Below, in pieces: positions 35,891 through 49,364 of a stretch of 64,000 bases of DNA (its first letter is position 1; each line of letters opens with the position of its first letter). The notes below the pieces were generated by a model. It saw only the letters and a list, made by a program, of their open reading frames with translations. It searched no databases and had not been told where the DNA came from. Origin of the DNA: Armadillidium nasatum (lineage: Eukaryota; Arthropoda; Malacostraca; Isopoda; Armadillidiidae); assembly GCA_009176605.1 (NCBI GenBank), contig SEYY01000183.1:1-64000 (forward strand), read 5' to 3'. Made by a program: the position numbers and the translations under genes.

Positions 35891-36973
35891 TATTTGCGGC
35901 GGAAACTCGTAGTACAAGAAAAATTTTGTTGGAGATCTTATACTCATTCAGAACAATGTGTAGTTGTTCACTTATTAATTTCAGCTGTATGTGAACCAGG
36001 GAAAGGAACAACTCTAAGCACAGCTCTACATTGTTCAAACTCATCTGAAAGCCAATGGCATGTCACACTCAGAAATGGAGCATTATTTGTTGAAAGCTGT
36101 CCAAATGTCTGTGGTCAAAGAAAGACTGCTAATTTCATCAAGCGATATCTGAATTTTTGCTTTTACTTTCATAAATATATCCAGGATTATTTTGTCTGTG
36201 AAATATTTTCTTGATGGAATTCTGTAATTAGGACAGAGTTTTGCAATAAGCCTTTGGAATCCAATGTCAGATGTTAAAGAATATGGTTGAATATCAACAG
36301 CTATCATTTCTCCTATCAAATAATGTATCTCTTGGGACTTGTGATTGTTAATATTCCAAATTTTACTCTTTACTAAAACTGATTGTATAGTTGGTTGAAC
36401 TTTTTTTGGAGGCTCATAGTTGCTGCACCTTGCTTCTGAAGTACTTGGCTGTGACCAATCATATTGCCTTTTCAGCTTATCCGTTTCAGCTTTTGCTTCA
36501 TCTGAATTGAATTTTCTTAATGTGGTTCAACATATTTGTCATTGTAGAACTCTTTTCAGATTTGCCACCTCTTGATATGGTGGCTTTACATAATTTAAAA
36601 ATACATTTACTGTTTATCCTTAGGATGAACATCAAAATACTTCCAACAATAACTGGTTGACATACTGCTTTCGTTATAAAGTGTAATTACTATTTAATTA
36701 TTTATATCTCTACAATCGAGATTCTAGAATCTAGTTTATCTTTAAAATTTTAAATTTTTATTTTTTTATATATCTGAAAAGTAAGCAATAAAAATGATTT
36801 ACATTAATAATGAAAACATGCATAGTTATTAGTAATAAATAATAATGTTGATAACTGCTTTTTCTCAGTATTAATTTAAATTATTAGGTGTAATTGATGA
36901 AAGGCCGATTAATCAGTAATTTCCAAGGCCAATTAATCAGTTATCGGCCACTTGGCTTATCGGTGCACCCCTA
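35891..36973 (-). mobile_element. hAT transposon, broken, with BED finger and 5' terminus
   Basis: Minus-strand order fits an Ac/ZBED-like hAT. The terminus TAGGGGTGCACCGATAAGCC at 36973 comes first. Then a BED-finger region at about 36660-36540 (WKYFDVHPKDK, KATISRGGKSEKSS, TMTNMLNHIKK). Next is a core block at 36083-36319 (MIGEMIAVDIQPYSL, DIGFQRLIAKLCPNYRIPSR, LSLTTDIWTAF). Last is a further block (GSHTAEINK) near 36000. Stops and frame changes make it inactive. It stops exactly at the poly(A) end of the jockey LINE, and the transposase C-terminus is missing, so the LINE probably inserted into it. hAT enzymes move DNA by cut and paste. Confidence 0.8.
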
Positions 36974-37598
<625 letters not shown>

Positions 37599-37717
37599 AA
37601 AAAGCAAGTAGTTAAGAGAATACTAAATTATTACCTAAATAATTATAAATACTATAACAGAAACTTCCCAACAATTTAACATTTCAATTGCAAACTTTAA
37701 AATTTTAATGCAAATCT

Positions 37718-37782
37718 ATTTTTTTTTTTTTTTTTTATAGAACGCCACCACTCACGGGCAGAGCCCTTTTCAAGGAGGGGGC
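37718..37782 (-). mobile_element. Very short jockey LINE 3' end with poly(A)
   Basis: On the minus strand, CCCCTCCTTGAAAAGGGCTC, the CCCGTGAGTGGTGGCGTT word and a poly(A) match the last about 50 bases of the LINE at 34700-35890. It is a severely 5'-truncated second insertion of the same family in the opposite direction. Confidence 0.85.
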
Positions 37783-38099
37783 ACACATCTAGGTTCGTTC
37801 TTATAATAAGGCCTACTTACTGTTAAGACATGATTTCTGAAGGTGTGGAATAAGGCAATGCCTAAATTTGCTACAAATTTGTAACATAGTTAGCAAATTT
37901 TAAAAACAACAGAGATTAAGAAGCAGATCACAAGTTTCCTCTCACCAGCGGTTTAAAAGAAATTTATTCACTTAAAAAAAACTTGAACATAGTGCGACTT
38001 GAAAACACTCAACATGATACCAACAGTGGCATGAGTTAGTTTGAGCTTATATAGAGTTGAACCAATAAAAGCACGGTTGCCAAAACCAGATATTATAAA
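37783..38099. other. No feature recognised
   Basis: AT-rich sequence without gene or repeat signs. Confidence 0.5.
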
Positions 38100-38362
38100 A
38101 ACTTTATATTATTTCACTATTGGTCTATTGTATATATACTTTAATTTATTTTTCAGTTTTTATTCATAATGGAGAAATTTCATTAATTTCTTCGTCAGCA
38201 TATATTTATAATGTTATATTTCACAAAAAGGTTTTAGCATTTTTTCGATGTGGTGTCATTAATATAAAAACTATTTATATACTTTCACTATTCTTCAATT
38301 GGTCTATTGTATATATTTTCATCTATAGTTTATTTTTCATTCATAATGAAGAAATTTTATAA
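38100..38362. repeat. Imperfect direct repeat, two copies about 170 bases apart
   Basis: TTGGTCTATTGTATATATAC...ATTCATAATGGAGAAATTT at 38119 recurs as TTGGTCTATTGTATATATTT...ATTCATAATGAAGAAATTT at 38298. Confidence 0.7.
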
Positions 38363-38499
38363 AAATTCTTTCTACTATATTTACTTGTTACTTATTGTAT
38401 AAGTTCACGTGTTCTCAATTAAGAGAACCTGGAACTCGGAGGAAGTGAGTCTGAAAATATGGAGACACCATAGAAAATTCACCAAAGAGTCTTGGTCAG

Positions 38500-41400
38500 T
38501 CTAAGTCTGTAATTATATTCTCTTGATTTGGGAAGTGGAGTATAGGTACCTCTTCAATTATGTTACAACTTTTGGAAATTGCTTAAATTTAATCCAGGGA
38601 ATGCCCTGACAAACCCAGGATAGTTGGAAAAGAGAAAGTTGAGACACCCATGGTACCCAGATCTTTTCGGAGGGAAGCTCTTTGAACTCTATGCGTAGAG
38701 AAATCTAACAAGAAGTGTGTTACAGTTTCAGGACCGTCCTTACAAGAAGGACAAATATCAGTATCTGATCATTCTGAGGCAATGGAGATTGAATTTAATC
38801 CACAATGTCCCTGTCTTAAGTCGGAAGAAAGAAGTGGCTAGTCTGCTATTACATTTAGGATTGAAAGGTGGTGAGTCTAGTGAGTATAACAGGCCCAGAC
38901 TGTTGTGAGTTTGTAAGAATGTATCGAGTTTATCCTTCTAGTGGGAATCTGGCAACTGTTTAGGTTTTGTGTAATATTCTTCACTCTAAGAGGGTCCTCC
39001 GTGTTACAATGGGAGTTGGCCAATTTGGCAGCTATATCTGCAATCTCGTTTCTCAGTATTCCTATTTGGGAAGGAGTTCTTTGGAAATGAATAGTCCAGC
39101 CTAAGGATAATGTAAAATTTGCAAGGGTCGTGTATTATAGATAGTAGATAGTCTACTATGAAAACGTTTGAGATATCCGGTGGTGATAAGTGACAATGCT
39201 ACACAGGAATAAGTAAATATGACTATTTTCTAAGGCACGAGGAACTGAGCACAGAATAGTAAAGCTTTATGAATCGCAAAGAGTTCGGCAAAAACTGAAG
39301 AATGAGCACCTGAAAGTTTCCAAGATTGAGTCAGTTAAAAGTGAAATTTATAATGCAGAGGAAGTGGATGTAGGATTATGTATCTTTGATACATTCATGT
39401 ATACTGGCAGATATGTCGCATATTTGGTGTTTAGGAGTTCAGCAAATATAGTTGTCTTTCTTATTCCAACAATGGGAGAGGGTGCCATCAATAAGAGGGA
39501 TGAGATCCATAGAAGGGAGGAGAGGTAAGACAAGGGGTGCTGAGGTGAAAGGTGGGGTAGGCATACATATAGAGGAAAAAATGGAGGAGGCTTGATACAC
39601 AAAAGGAAGCTTACTTTTCCGAGGAACGATATTATGTGTTTCAAAATAAGTTGAGTAGAGCTGATAAAGTGAATGATCAGGAGAGGCAGAAGCCAAAAGA
39701 GAAATTTTTTTTTTTTTTTTTTTTGCCGTAAGACAACTTCTCCTATGGCGGAGGGAATCAAGTTCAGTTTCGATACAGAGGGTCTTGGTAGGTTTGGAGA
39801 GAAAAGCACCCAGAATCGTTCTCATTGCAGCAAATTGGATTACCTTCAGCTTCTTTAAGAGTTGTGGGGGCAGCTGAGCCATAGACAATGCAGCCATAAT
39901 CAATTTTACTCAGTATATAGGATTGATACAGATGCAAAAGATTCTCCCAATAAGCACCCCACTTAACACCAGAAAGTCTCTTCTTTAGAGCAGAACGTTT
40001 GAGACAATCTTGAACAAGGTAATCAATGTGCTTTTTACATGTTAAGGTGAGAGCATCAAAAGTTAGTCTAAGATAGGTACAGGAACTGCGTAACGAGACT
40101 GATATATTATTGATTGAAACAGAAGGTAAAAATAGGATTTTTCTTAATATGTAACACTGCAGAGCACATTTATCCGCATTGACAGAGAAGGCCCCATTCC
40201 GAGAGATAAGATAGTATTTCTGTAACAGCACTTTGCAGAGAGGTCCTGACATACTGGCAAAGTTGGAGGAGCAACTCACAAAGCTGTGTCATCAGCATAC
40301 ATAAGTACATCAACTGATGGCTGGTGAGGGCATGTCATTTAGAAGGATGGAGAAAAGCAAAGGGCTCAAAACAGAGCCTTTGGGCACTCCTCTATCAATG
40401 TTTCGCAGAGAAGATTTAGTGTTGCCCACTAAAACCTGGAATGAGCGAGAAGTTAAGAAGTCATACAGCCAAGATAGAAGGGGCCCCAGCGATACCAGTT
40501 TTAAGTAATTTATAAATACCTAAATGGAATGCACTGTCAAAAGCAGTTTTCAGATCAAGAAATGGCATCATAGCATAATATTTTTTTCTGAAAGCACCAG
40601 GGATTAAGTGGTCATATGAAGAAGGCAATCCGTGGTACTACTCTGTTTTCTGAAACTATATTGATGGGGATGCAGGCAGGAGTTTGACTCTAGGAACAAG
40701 TAAAGCCTGTTACAAACTATGGATTCGAGGATTTTTCCAAGGCATGATAGGAGATGAAAGCCTCGATATGAGGAGGGATCGCCTGTGTCTTTATTCTCCT
40801 TCAAAGGGAGTATCAAAGAGATTTTTCATGATGGAGGAAAGATGCCAGTCCTCCAGCTCTCGTTATAAGTAGAAAGTAATACAGTTTTTGTAGGAGTGTT
40901 AAGGTGCAAAATCACCTTATTTGGAAGAAAGTCTAGGTCTTCGGCTTTGTCAGGGGAGAGATTTTTCATTACTTTCTCCAGTTCTCAATATGAGATCGAT
41001 TGGGATAACATGCCAGAATGTTCTGTTTGAGAATTGACAATAGCATCAATAATATCATTTTTATTTCTGATCGATTCAGTTGTACTGAACACCTTGGGAA
41101 GGTGAGAAGCCAGGAGTTCAAATTTGCTGAGATCATCAAGCAGTTGTTGTCCATTACTTTTGAGGGGAAATGTTTGAGGAACAAATTTACCTGACATCTT
41201 ATGCACAAGATTCCAAGCACTTTTTGCAGTAGAAAAAGAGTTGTCTTCTAAGCTTCCTCCAAGCTTCATGTTTAATTTTATTAATGGTCCTTTTAAAGAC
41301 AGCAGATAGTCGGCGGTATATGAGGCCATTTTCTATAGATGGAAATTTTCGCTACATGTTGTAAGCCTTGTTTCGATCACGTATGACCGTCCTGCAGGTG

Positions 41401-42450
41401 TCATTCCACCAGAATGGTCTGTACTTTGAAGTCAAAGACACCCTTTGTCAATCTGAAATGAACTTTATCGACAGTAATCATACTCTCTATTAGATGATTG
41501 ACTTTCTTATCCATTGATATAGATGGATCATAGGTAGCAGTAATTTGATTAGCAAATTTGTTCCAGGTGTCCTTATCATCTGTTAATTTCCACTTGATCC
41601 TACAGGTCTGAAGGTGCAAAAGAACTGTATCTTCAAGATGAAGGACAAATGGTAAGTGGTCACTTGCCAGGTATGGTCCCAAATTTACAGGGCAAAAACC
41701 AAATGGTTCCTCCTCAAATAGGAGATCCAGAGTGGAGGTGGTACCGTTATAGCTCTGTACATGCGTGACCAAACCTGGAGGAATTATAAGAGAGAGAGAG
41801 AGTTTTTGTGTGTGTGGAGGAGTTTGTCAAGAAAGAGAAAAGAGTTTTGCCAGTGGCATTGATTTGGTGAGAGGGAAGAGAAGGTTTTCAGAAGGTATGA
41901 TGTGTATTAAAATCACCTAGGATTTGAGAGGGAGAAGACAACTGGCAAACATAATGTGTGAGTTCATTAATTGTTATTGCTTGGATTATATGCCAAGAAT
42001 ATGGATGCCCATGTATCTTTAATAGGATTTTTTTTGCATGGACTTTTAACAAACCATTGGCAAATATTTGTAAAACGATTTTGGAGTGTGATATGGAGGA
42101 ACGAATAATGAAAGTCAGCCCACCACCACCTCTATTGGGCTGGTCCTCAAGAAGGATGGTTTATCCAGGTACCCAGGTACAACTGGTGGATTTGATAGAA
42201 ATAGAAGGTTTAGGGGGGTGGGGAGGAATTCAGAAGCAGATGCTCCATGATGTGTAATAGGAGGTTCACTAACTAGTTTCGAGAGAGGATAGCAGAGGAA
42301 CATTTGCCTGAGAGGTGCCTTCATGGGTGCGATTATTAAATTTTTCATCATAAGTATGTTCATAAGGTTGTTTTTCACCAAAATGGTTTTGCTACTTTTT
42401 GAATGTTATAAAAACCTGCAGCTGAATTATTCTCAGTTTATATTTAAGAA
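38500..42450 (-). mobile_element. I-type LINE with RNase H, degraded
   Basis: Minus-strand pieces give the full ORF2 order. The endonuclease (FLRTSPIEVVVGL near 42130, SQILGDFNTHH near 41910, LASDHLPFVLHLED near 41650) comes first. A linker follows, then RT (SYRGFHLLSCLGKILES near 40750, HPHQYSFRKQSSTTDCLLH near 40660, VSINNISVSLRSSCTYLRL near 40100, SYILSKIDYGCIVYGSA near 39910). The RNase H domain is last (SGAHSSVFAELFAIHKALLF near 39290, GWTIHFQRTPSQIGILRNEI then ADIAAKLA near 39080). A terminal RNase H is typical for the I superfamily. Many stops and frame changes; a T run at about 39702-39724 interrupts it. No intact ORF1 was found upstream. Confidence 0.85.
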
Positions 42451-42629
42451 CCTTGACCTGAAGGAGGAGGGTCGAAATTAGGGTAACAATTAAATTATTT
42501 AGGACACTTACTATGATTGATTTTCGAAGAATTTTGCTTTTCGAGTTCCTTGATATACAAGTATAATATATTTAAGAACAATAGAGGTAAAGTAAGAGAT
42601 GTATTTGAAAGATTATGGTAGTAAAGTTT

Positions 42630-43640
42630 AAGGGGAGTGTCCAGTCTTAAATTTTTTTTAGTTTTTGACGATTTCGCAGAAATTTTCTGTTTATATAGCT
42701 TTTTTTCCGGTGAAAAAAAAAAGTCAATTTCTAGCGTTTTTCTGAGTCTATAACGGTTAATTTTTTTTTTTGAAATTTGACCCTTTTTCAAATGAATGGT
42801 GGGGTCAAACTACTTTTTGGAATGACCTGAAATTTGAATTTTATACTAAAACTTTTATTAGCTACAATAGCTTTTAACCATTTTTTCTGAATTATTCTCT
42901 GAGTTATAGAAAAAATGTTATAAGCCCAAACCTGACCAACTATCGAAAGATTTTTTTTTGAAAAAAATCCATCTTTTGGTACAAATATTTTTTTAAAAAA
43001 ACCACTGCTATTAAATTTTTTTATTTTTGGTGTGTGTATAGAGAAGGGATGGGGCTACAAATTCCTCTCTATACTTTATTCGATTCCGATTCGTTTATTC
43101 CGAGATATTGCCCCTCAAAAAAAAGGTCCATTTTTGACCAATTTTCAAAAAATTTTAAAAGTTTGAGAAGCTATATCTTTCCTCAAACAAATAGCATTTA
43201 ATAATGCACTAAATAAAAGTTGTAGCTTGTTTCTCCTCTAAACAATATCTAAAAAAAAAAAAAAAATAAAAAAAAAAAAAAAATTTTTTTTAAATAATTT
43301 TTTTTCTCCGGAAGGGTACCTTTTTTGCAAATTTGTTTTCAAGAAATAATTCAAGTTCTTATAATTTTTTATCTAGACGTGATATCCAAAATCTGTTCTC
43401 ACTAATGCAAGAAATTGGGGATAAGATTATTCAGTTAAATTTTCAGCTCATGCTATTCATTTTTTTTCAACTTGGGATCAAAATAACTTTCAAACCGTTG
43501 TAAACTTAGAAAAACGATCGATATCAACTTAGAACTTCTGAAAAAAATGCATATACCCTGAAAATTTCAGCTCAAGCGGTCAAATAATAATAATTTTTTT
43601 TTTCAATATTGGACCCTCCCAAAGCTTTTAAATTTAAACT
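42630..43640 (-). repeat. Copy of hAT-derived repeat family
   Basis: Shares an ordered set of landmarks, inverted, with the copy at 46565-48090: TCTAGCGTTTTTCTGAGTCTA, TTTGACCCTTTTTCAAATGA, TCCTCTAAACAATATC, TCCGGAAGGGTACC, ATCTAGACGTGATATCC, TTCAGTTAAATTTTCAGCTC and TTGGACCCTCCC. The BED-finger part is missing. Confidence 0.7.
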
Positions 43641-43881
43641 GAGCAAAATTCAGCTGCAAGTTTCTATATATTTTGAAGAATGATTGAATTTATAATTCAA
43701 GTTATAAAGCTCAGAATATTCTTTTAGGTCTTACAATTATACAGTTTCCTTGCAACTTCCTGGTTTCTCTTATCTATTGCTATTGCAATTATTACAAAGC
43801 GCTAAGTCAGTTATCGTTTATGTCAATTTCAAGTATATCCTATTCATAACATAGTGTTTATTGTTCGTTGAAAATTTTGAT
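43641..43881. other. AT-rich stretch, nothing recognised
   Basis: No gene seen; joins the hAT-derived repeat to the tandem duplication at 43882. Confidence 0.5.
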
Positions 43882-44080
43882 TTTTAGTTGATTCAGTAGG
43901 CCTAAGTAAGCTATAAGAGTCCTATGATATTTGTATTTAAAATCTGAGCAAGCAGCATGTTTGTGTTTTATTATTTTGGCTTTTAATTAATTCAGTAGGC
44001 CTGAGTAAGCTATAGAAGTCCAATAATATTTGTAGTTAAAATCTGAGCCAACTGCATATTTGTGTTTTGTTATTGTTAGG
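43882..44080. repeat. Tandem duplication, unit 99 bases
   Basis: ATTCAGTAGGCCTAAGTAAG at 43891 recurs as ATTCAGTAGGCCTGAGTAAG at 43990, and the following words (AATCTGAGC, TTGTGTTTT) keep the same spacing. Confidence 0.85.
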
Positions 44081-44552
44081 CTATAAGCTGAGTTGTTTTT
44101 CAAGATGTAATAGTAGTTGACTAATTTACTTAATAAATATATGAAAAGAATTTTATGGAAAAGTTATACAATATTAAAAATTAATTAAAGAAATAGATAA
44201 AAATATTAAAAGAAATACGGGGAAAATTTAAGAGAAATATTCTTCTCTTGTTGAAATATTTTCCTTTTCTGTACAACTTAGATCTTACAGTTATTGTTAA
44301 GACAAGTCTTCTGAAATAAATATCACAAGCTTTTGTAGCCACCGTGTTCTTGGAGGTGGAAGCTGGCTGTGAACGATTGACAAGCAACGCGGAGATAGTC
44401 TAAGCCAGCCTTCAGTGACTACAGTGATATTTATTTATTATTATGCTATTTTTAAAGTGAATTTATCAAATTATAACTTCAGGTTGAATGCTAAAGTGCT
44501 CACCAATAATTGCACTATATCCATCTAGGTTTAACTTGACCTCACTGTAACT
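44081..44552. other. No feature recognised before the assembly gap
   Basis: AT-rich sequence with no long reading frame that I can support. Confidence 0.5.
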
Positions 44553-44652
44553 NNNNNNNNNNNNNNNNNNNNNNNNNNNNNNNNNNNNNNNNNNNNNNNN
44601 NNNNNNNNNNNNNNNNNNNNNNNNNNNNNNNNNNNNNNNNNNNNNNNNNNNN
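44553..44652. other. Assembly gap (100 N)
   Basis: Exactly 100 Ns, the conventional size for a join of unknown length. The order and distance of the two flanks are therefore not proven by sequence. Confidence 0.99.
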
Positions 44653-44654
44653 TG

Positions 44655-45245
44655 TGCCCATTGGGATCTAGTAAAAAGAACTAACGTCTACATCGTCAAT
44701 TGATGAAAACATTTTGAAAACCTGAATCATTTCTCCTTTAAGAAAACTTTTCTACTGAAAACATCCCCAGGTCTTTTAAACTACCCTTGTAACTCTTATT
44801 TTCAAAACCAAAAATCATTCCTGTTGGTCTGGGTTATACTGCCTCCATCAAATTAATGTCTTTTCTTAAATAAGGAACTCAAAATCAGTTGTCTGACATA
44901 ACCATTATAGAGCTTACTGATCACCTCCTTACTTTTATAATTAACATTGCAGTTTATTATTCTTAGCATTCTATTGGCTTTATTCCTAGCATCTATTGAA
45001 CTGTTATACATCCCTCAATGTTTTTAACTGGACAGACCAGCTTAGTATCATCAGGAAACTTGGAAACTAAACATTTTATTCCCTTATCTAAGTCATTGAT
45101 ATAGATTAAGAATAGAAGAGACCCCAACACAAAAAAAAAAATAACCTTGAGGAACCCCACTCTTTACCTGCTCCCATAATAATTTATTGCCATTTAAATC
45201 TCAATGAATGATATTAAGTTGTGTTTTCAACTCTTATAATCAAAG
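44655..45245 (-). pseudogene. CR1-like LINE fragment
   Basis: Minus-strand reading gives LGSLLFLIYINDLDKGIKCL, SKFPDDTKLVCPVKN, ARNKANRMLRIINCNVNYKS then KEVISKLYNGYVR, and near the gap GDVFSRKVFL. These match the RT and post-RT part of CR1/L2-like LINEs (FADDTKL; GFINRNFxxKskevi). It has frame changes and an A/T run, and it is cut by the gap. Confidence 0.7.
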
Positions 45246-45889
45246 TTGATTATACTATTACTATACTTTTAACTTTTTTTTTTTTTTCAATTTAACAGAT
45301 GATTTTTATTTAAATATCAAAACCTGTAGTAGTTTATGGCAATTTAAAAAGAGATTTGACTTTGCAAATTTCTAGATTCAGAAGAGGAGAGACTTAGCAA
45401 GTAAGTTAACATTGTCAAAGCAATTATTTGGATATCAAATTTTCAACAGTTAAATTCTCATAAGTGAAAGATATTAAAATATAATGAATTAACGATTAAT
45501 AAACTTAGGTAAAAGAAATGATAGATATAATTGCTCTAAATCATTAGTATCTCAAAGAAGTTAACCACTTAACCATCACATTTACTTTCCAAGAAGTATT
45601 ACAAAAAAAATAGTATTTTTTTAATATAATAATTTTATTATGTTATAGTGTGAAATAGGGTAATAATAATTATTCATTTTAAATTTTTTTTAAAGGTATA
45701 ATTAACCAATTGATTTCCATTTAAAAATTTCCCGAGGTAATACATTCTATTTAATAAAACAAATTAAATATATCTTTGCTTAGCATTTTGAATAGAAATA
45801 AAACTAGAATCATATTCAATTTATTGAAATGATTAATAATTGAAAATTTTGCATTAAAATTTAATAGAAATTGTACTAGTGTGGTAATC
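45246..45889. other. AT-rich stretch, nothing recognised
   Basis: No coding sign. Confidence 0.5.
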
Positions 45890-46430
45890 TCGAAAGCCCA
45901 AAGCAACGTATAGAGAGAGAAGAAAGGAAACGCTATAGAGATTATGGGTAGGATTGCACAGTATGGAAAGGTGGTGAGAGCCTTGTACCCCATCAACAAA
46001 TGAACATGTCAGTTAAAAGGAGAGGAGATTTGGAGCACTACAGTGAGAGAGAGGAGGGGAGGATTACAAGCAGCGGAGATGAAGGTGCTGAGAACTATGG
46101 TAGAGAAAACCAGAAGAGATAGAATAAGAAATTTTAGGGTGAGATAGAGTATGGGATTTAGGCTCACCATGCATAGGGTAGATGCCACTAGACTCAAATG
46201 GTTTGGCCATCTGGAAAGGATGTCCATAAATAAGGTAGCAAAGAGGAGATGGAGGTGGATGCCTGAGGTGGTCAGGCTGAGGGGGAAACTGAGTAAGAGG
46301 TGGAGGGATTCGGCGGAGGACTCTCTGAGAAGACATGGGCCCCTTTTAATACAGATACTGATGGATGGATGGATGCTGCAGGACAAGTTTAATGGAGTAA
46401 GATTATGGCTCGACTGACAGATTATAAAAA
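45890..46430 (+). pseudogene. LINE ORF2 C-terminal fragment
   Basis: Plus-strand reading gives AAEMKVLRTMVEKTRRDRIR and, after a stop, RVDATRLKWFGHLERMSINK with RWRWMPEVVRLRGKLSKRWR. This is the post-RT tail (MKVLR..RIDRIRN, RLKWFGHLERM, GRP..RW.D) of the LINE group also seen at 48400, 51250 and 60150. Confidence 0.75.
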
Positions 46431-46439
46431 GGCCTTCCT

Positions 46440-46562
<123 letters not shown>

Positions 46563-46564
<2 letters not shown>

Positions 46565-48087
46565 GAGGACTCGACCAGGGCTGGAATTTGGCCAGGGCCG
46601 GGGTTTGCCTAAAATTTGTAAAGAGGTCAAAAGCACTGAAATTTTAGGTTAAGAAAATTAGATATAAATTTAAATTGAGGTTTATTTAATTGTAAGGAAG
46701 AAGTAGAATAGCTAACATTCACTTAAACTAATGATTATATGCATTTTCTCAGAGAAAATTAGTTTTGTATTGTAAAAGTTTAAAAAAAAGTACAAAAATT
46801 AAAAAATAAATAAAAAATTTCTAATTCATAATAGTGATTCAACAGGTTTACCTAGGTAAGATCCTAAGGTAAAGTTTGAAAAAATGTAAAATATAAAATT
46901 ATCAATTTAACCTGTATTTATACATATCATTGTTATTTTATTGCTATGTATCAAACTTGTTCATTTAGCTACATTATTTAAAAATTATTATTTTGTTTAT
47001 ACTTTCGGTCAATATGGTTAAAAGATCAGCTTCTGCAGTATTGGAGTACTTTACAATATTTCAGGATAGCTAAATGTAACATCTGCAGTCAGAAAATCAG
47101 AAGAGAACCTCCGGGTGCCACAAGTAAAAAAAATTTCAACCAAATCTTTATGGAGTATCTAAAATCAAAACACAAAGATGAACATTCACTAGCAGAAAAG
47201 GAACTGTCAAAAGAAACAGAAAAGGAAAAAATCTTAATTTTCTTACATTTTGTTCGAAATTTTTTTTCAATTATTTGACAGATTGAGCTGAAATTTTCAA
47301 GGTATATGCATTTTTTCACTAAATTCTGAGTTGATTTTGATCATTTTTTTAAAATCTATAATGGTTTGAAAGTTATTTGGACCCAAAGTTGAAAAAAATG
47401 AATAACTGGGTCAAGCCACTGGTCCACATGAGCTGAAAATTTAACTGAATACCTTTGCCCCAATTTCTTGCACTGGTGGGAATAGATTTTTGATATTACG
47501 TCTAGAAAAAAGTTATAAGCACTTGAATTTTTTTTTGCAAAAATCGTACCCTTCCAGAGGAAAAAATTATTTTAAAAAAAACGCTACCTACCATTTTTAT
47601 TTGTGGATATTGTTTAGAGGAGGGACGAGGCAACAACATTTATTTAGTGCATTATTAATTTCTATTTGTTTGATGCGAGATATAGCCTCTGAAACTTTGG
47701 GACTTTGAAATTTGGAAAAAAATTGACCTTTTTGAAGGCTATATCTTTTGAATTTATATCTATAGAATTAATATCTATAGAATTTTAAATAAATAGTCCA
47801 ACTTTTAGCTCATTCTAAAAAGTGGTTTGGCCCTGCCATTCTTTTGAAAAAGGGTCAAATTTCAAAAAAAAGATACTTTTTAACCGTAATAGACTCGGAA
47901 AACGCTAGAAATGGACTTTTCTTACAGGTAAAAAATATATATATAATGAAAATTTCAGCAGAATCAGCAAAAAAAAAAAAAAAAAAAAAAAAATTTGAAA
48001 CTGGACTGTACACTTAAGTATAATTTGCCATTTTAACCCTGGCTGGCAAACCCTGGTTTTCCCTGATTTTTATCCGGGGCCCCAGTC

Positions 48088-48091
<4 letters not shown>
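46563..48091 (+). mobile_element. hAT-derived transposon relic with both ends and a BED finger
   Basis: This is the most complete copy of the family. The left end (GACTCGACCAGGGCTGGAAT) and right end (inverted ACCGACTGGGGCCCCGG) are related in reverse and both abut (TA)n runs. A BED finger is readable at 47010-47200: MVKRSASAVLEYFTIFQD, CNICSQKIRREPPGATSK, then a frame change before the second metal ligands. The rest has no transposase core. The element is 1.5 kb and non-autonomous or decayed. Partial copies lie at 965, 4011, 19823 and 42630. Confidence 0.75.

Positions 48092-48162
<71 letters not shown>
48092..48162. repeat. (TA)n microsatellite
   Basis: TA run of about 70 bases lying between two DNA-transposon ends. 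Confidence 0.97.
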
Positions 48163-48395
<233 letters not shown>

Positions 48396-48399
48396 ATAT

Positions 48400-48780
48400 A
48401 TCCTCTCTATCAATTACACTCTTCTTCCATTTACACATCTCCCTTATTCTTTCATTTCTAATCCTATCAATCCTTCTCAATTTATATATCACTCTCAAAT
48501 CTTTCATCTCAAAGACATTAAACTTTTTCTCGATCGAGCACTTATCGTCTATGTTTCACACACATACAATACAGAAGGTGAACACATACAATTCAAACAT
48601 TCTTATCTTTATTCTTTCAAAATTTTTCTTTCTTCATACTTTTCTTAGGTCCCCCAATACTTTCATTTTCTACCACTCTGTTCTTTTCCTTTTTCCGTCC
48701 CACCCTTACCTTCCAAAATTTACTAGATATTTTTCACAAGATTCTGCTGTGGTAACCGGTGTTTTAAATTGGTGTTGGTT
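48400..48780 (-). pseudogene. LINE ORF2 C-terminal fragment
   Basis: Minus-strand reading gives FEMKDLRVIYKLRRIDRIRN followed by ERIREMCKWKKSVIDRED, the MKxLR...RIDRIRN signature of the same LINE group as at 45890 and 51250. Upstream parts are decayed. Confidence 0.7.
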
Positions 48781-49364
48781 TTTATGATAAATTAATCATT
48801 TTGATAATTAATTAAAGAATAACCTTTAAAATAAGATCGCCCTACAAAATAAGATCAATAATCTCAGTAAGAAAAAGGACAAAAACATCACAGACAAATC
48901 AAGTCTAGCTTAAGCTTAGAGTTAGGCCTGTAAGTTCCAATAATAACGAAATCATGAAATTAGCCTAAGATCAAGAAAGAAATGTCAAACATACATGGAT
49001 ATAGAATTTCTAGATTGGAAAATTATATAAAAAGGGGTGAAAAAACTACAAATAAAATATAAAATACAAAAGATAAGAAAATAAATCACTCAAAATGGAG
49101 GCGGAGATTTCGAGTAGACAAGAAACATAGTCCGTCACCGAGTTGCCAGAAATAGAAAAAGAATACGAATTTTAGCAACCAGTTAAAAATGAAGCTTTCT
49201 GATTGGTCAAGATTAAAAACTAACAACCTATGATAGTTGTCAGAATTCATAATCTGAAAATTTTGAAAGAAGTAGTCATTACTTTTTGGAACTCTTATCG
49301 ATAAGTTGTGCTCTTAAGCGAGGTTATTTATTTAGAAAATTTTCGATCTTGAAACTAAGAAATT
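48781..49364. other. Non-coding stretch, nothing recognised
   Basis: AT-rich, no gene or known repeat seen. Confidence 0.5.

Noticed and set aside
38120-38362. A small membrane protein with two hydrophobic segments
   Set aside because: The frame is a by-product of an AT-rich direct repeat; both copies give similar hydrophobic words and there is no start context.
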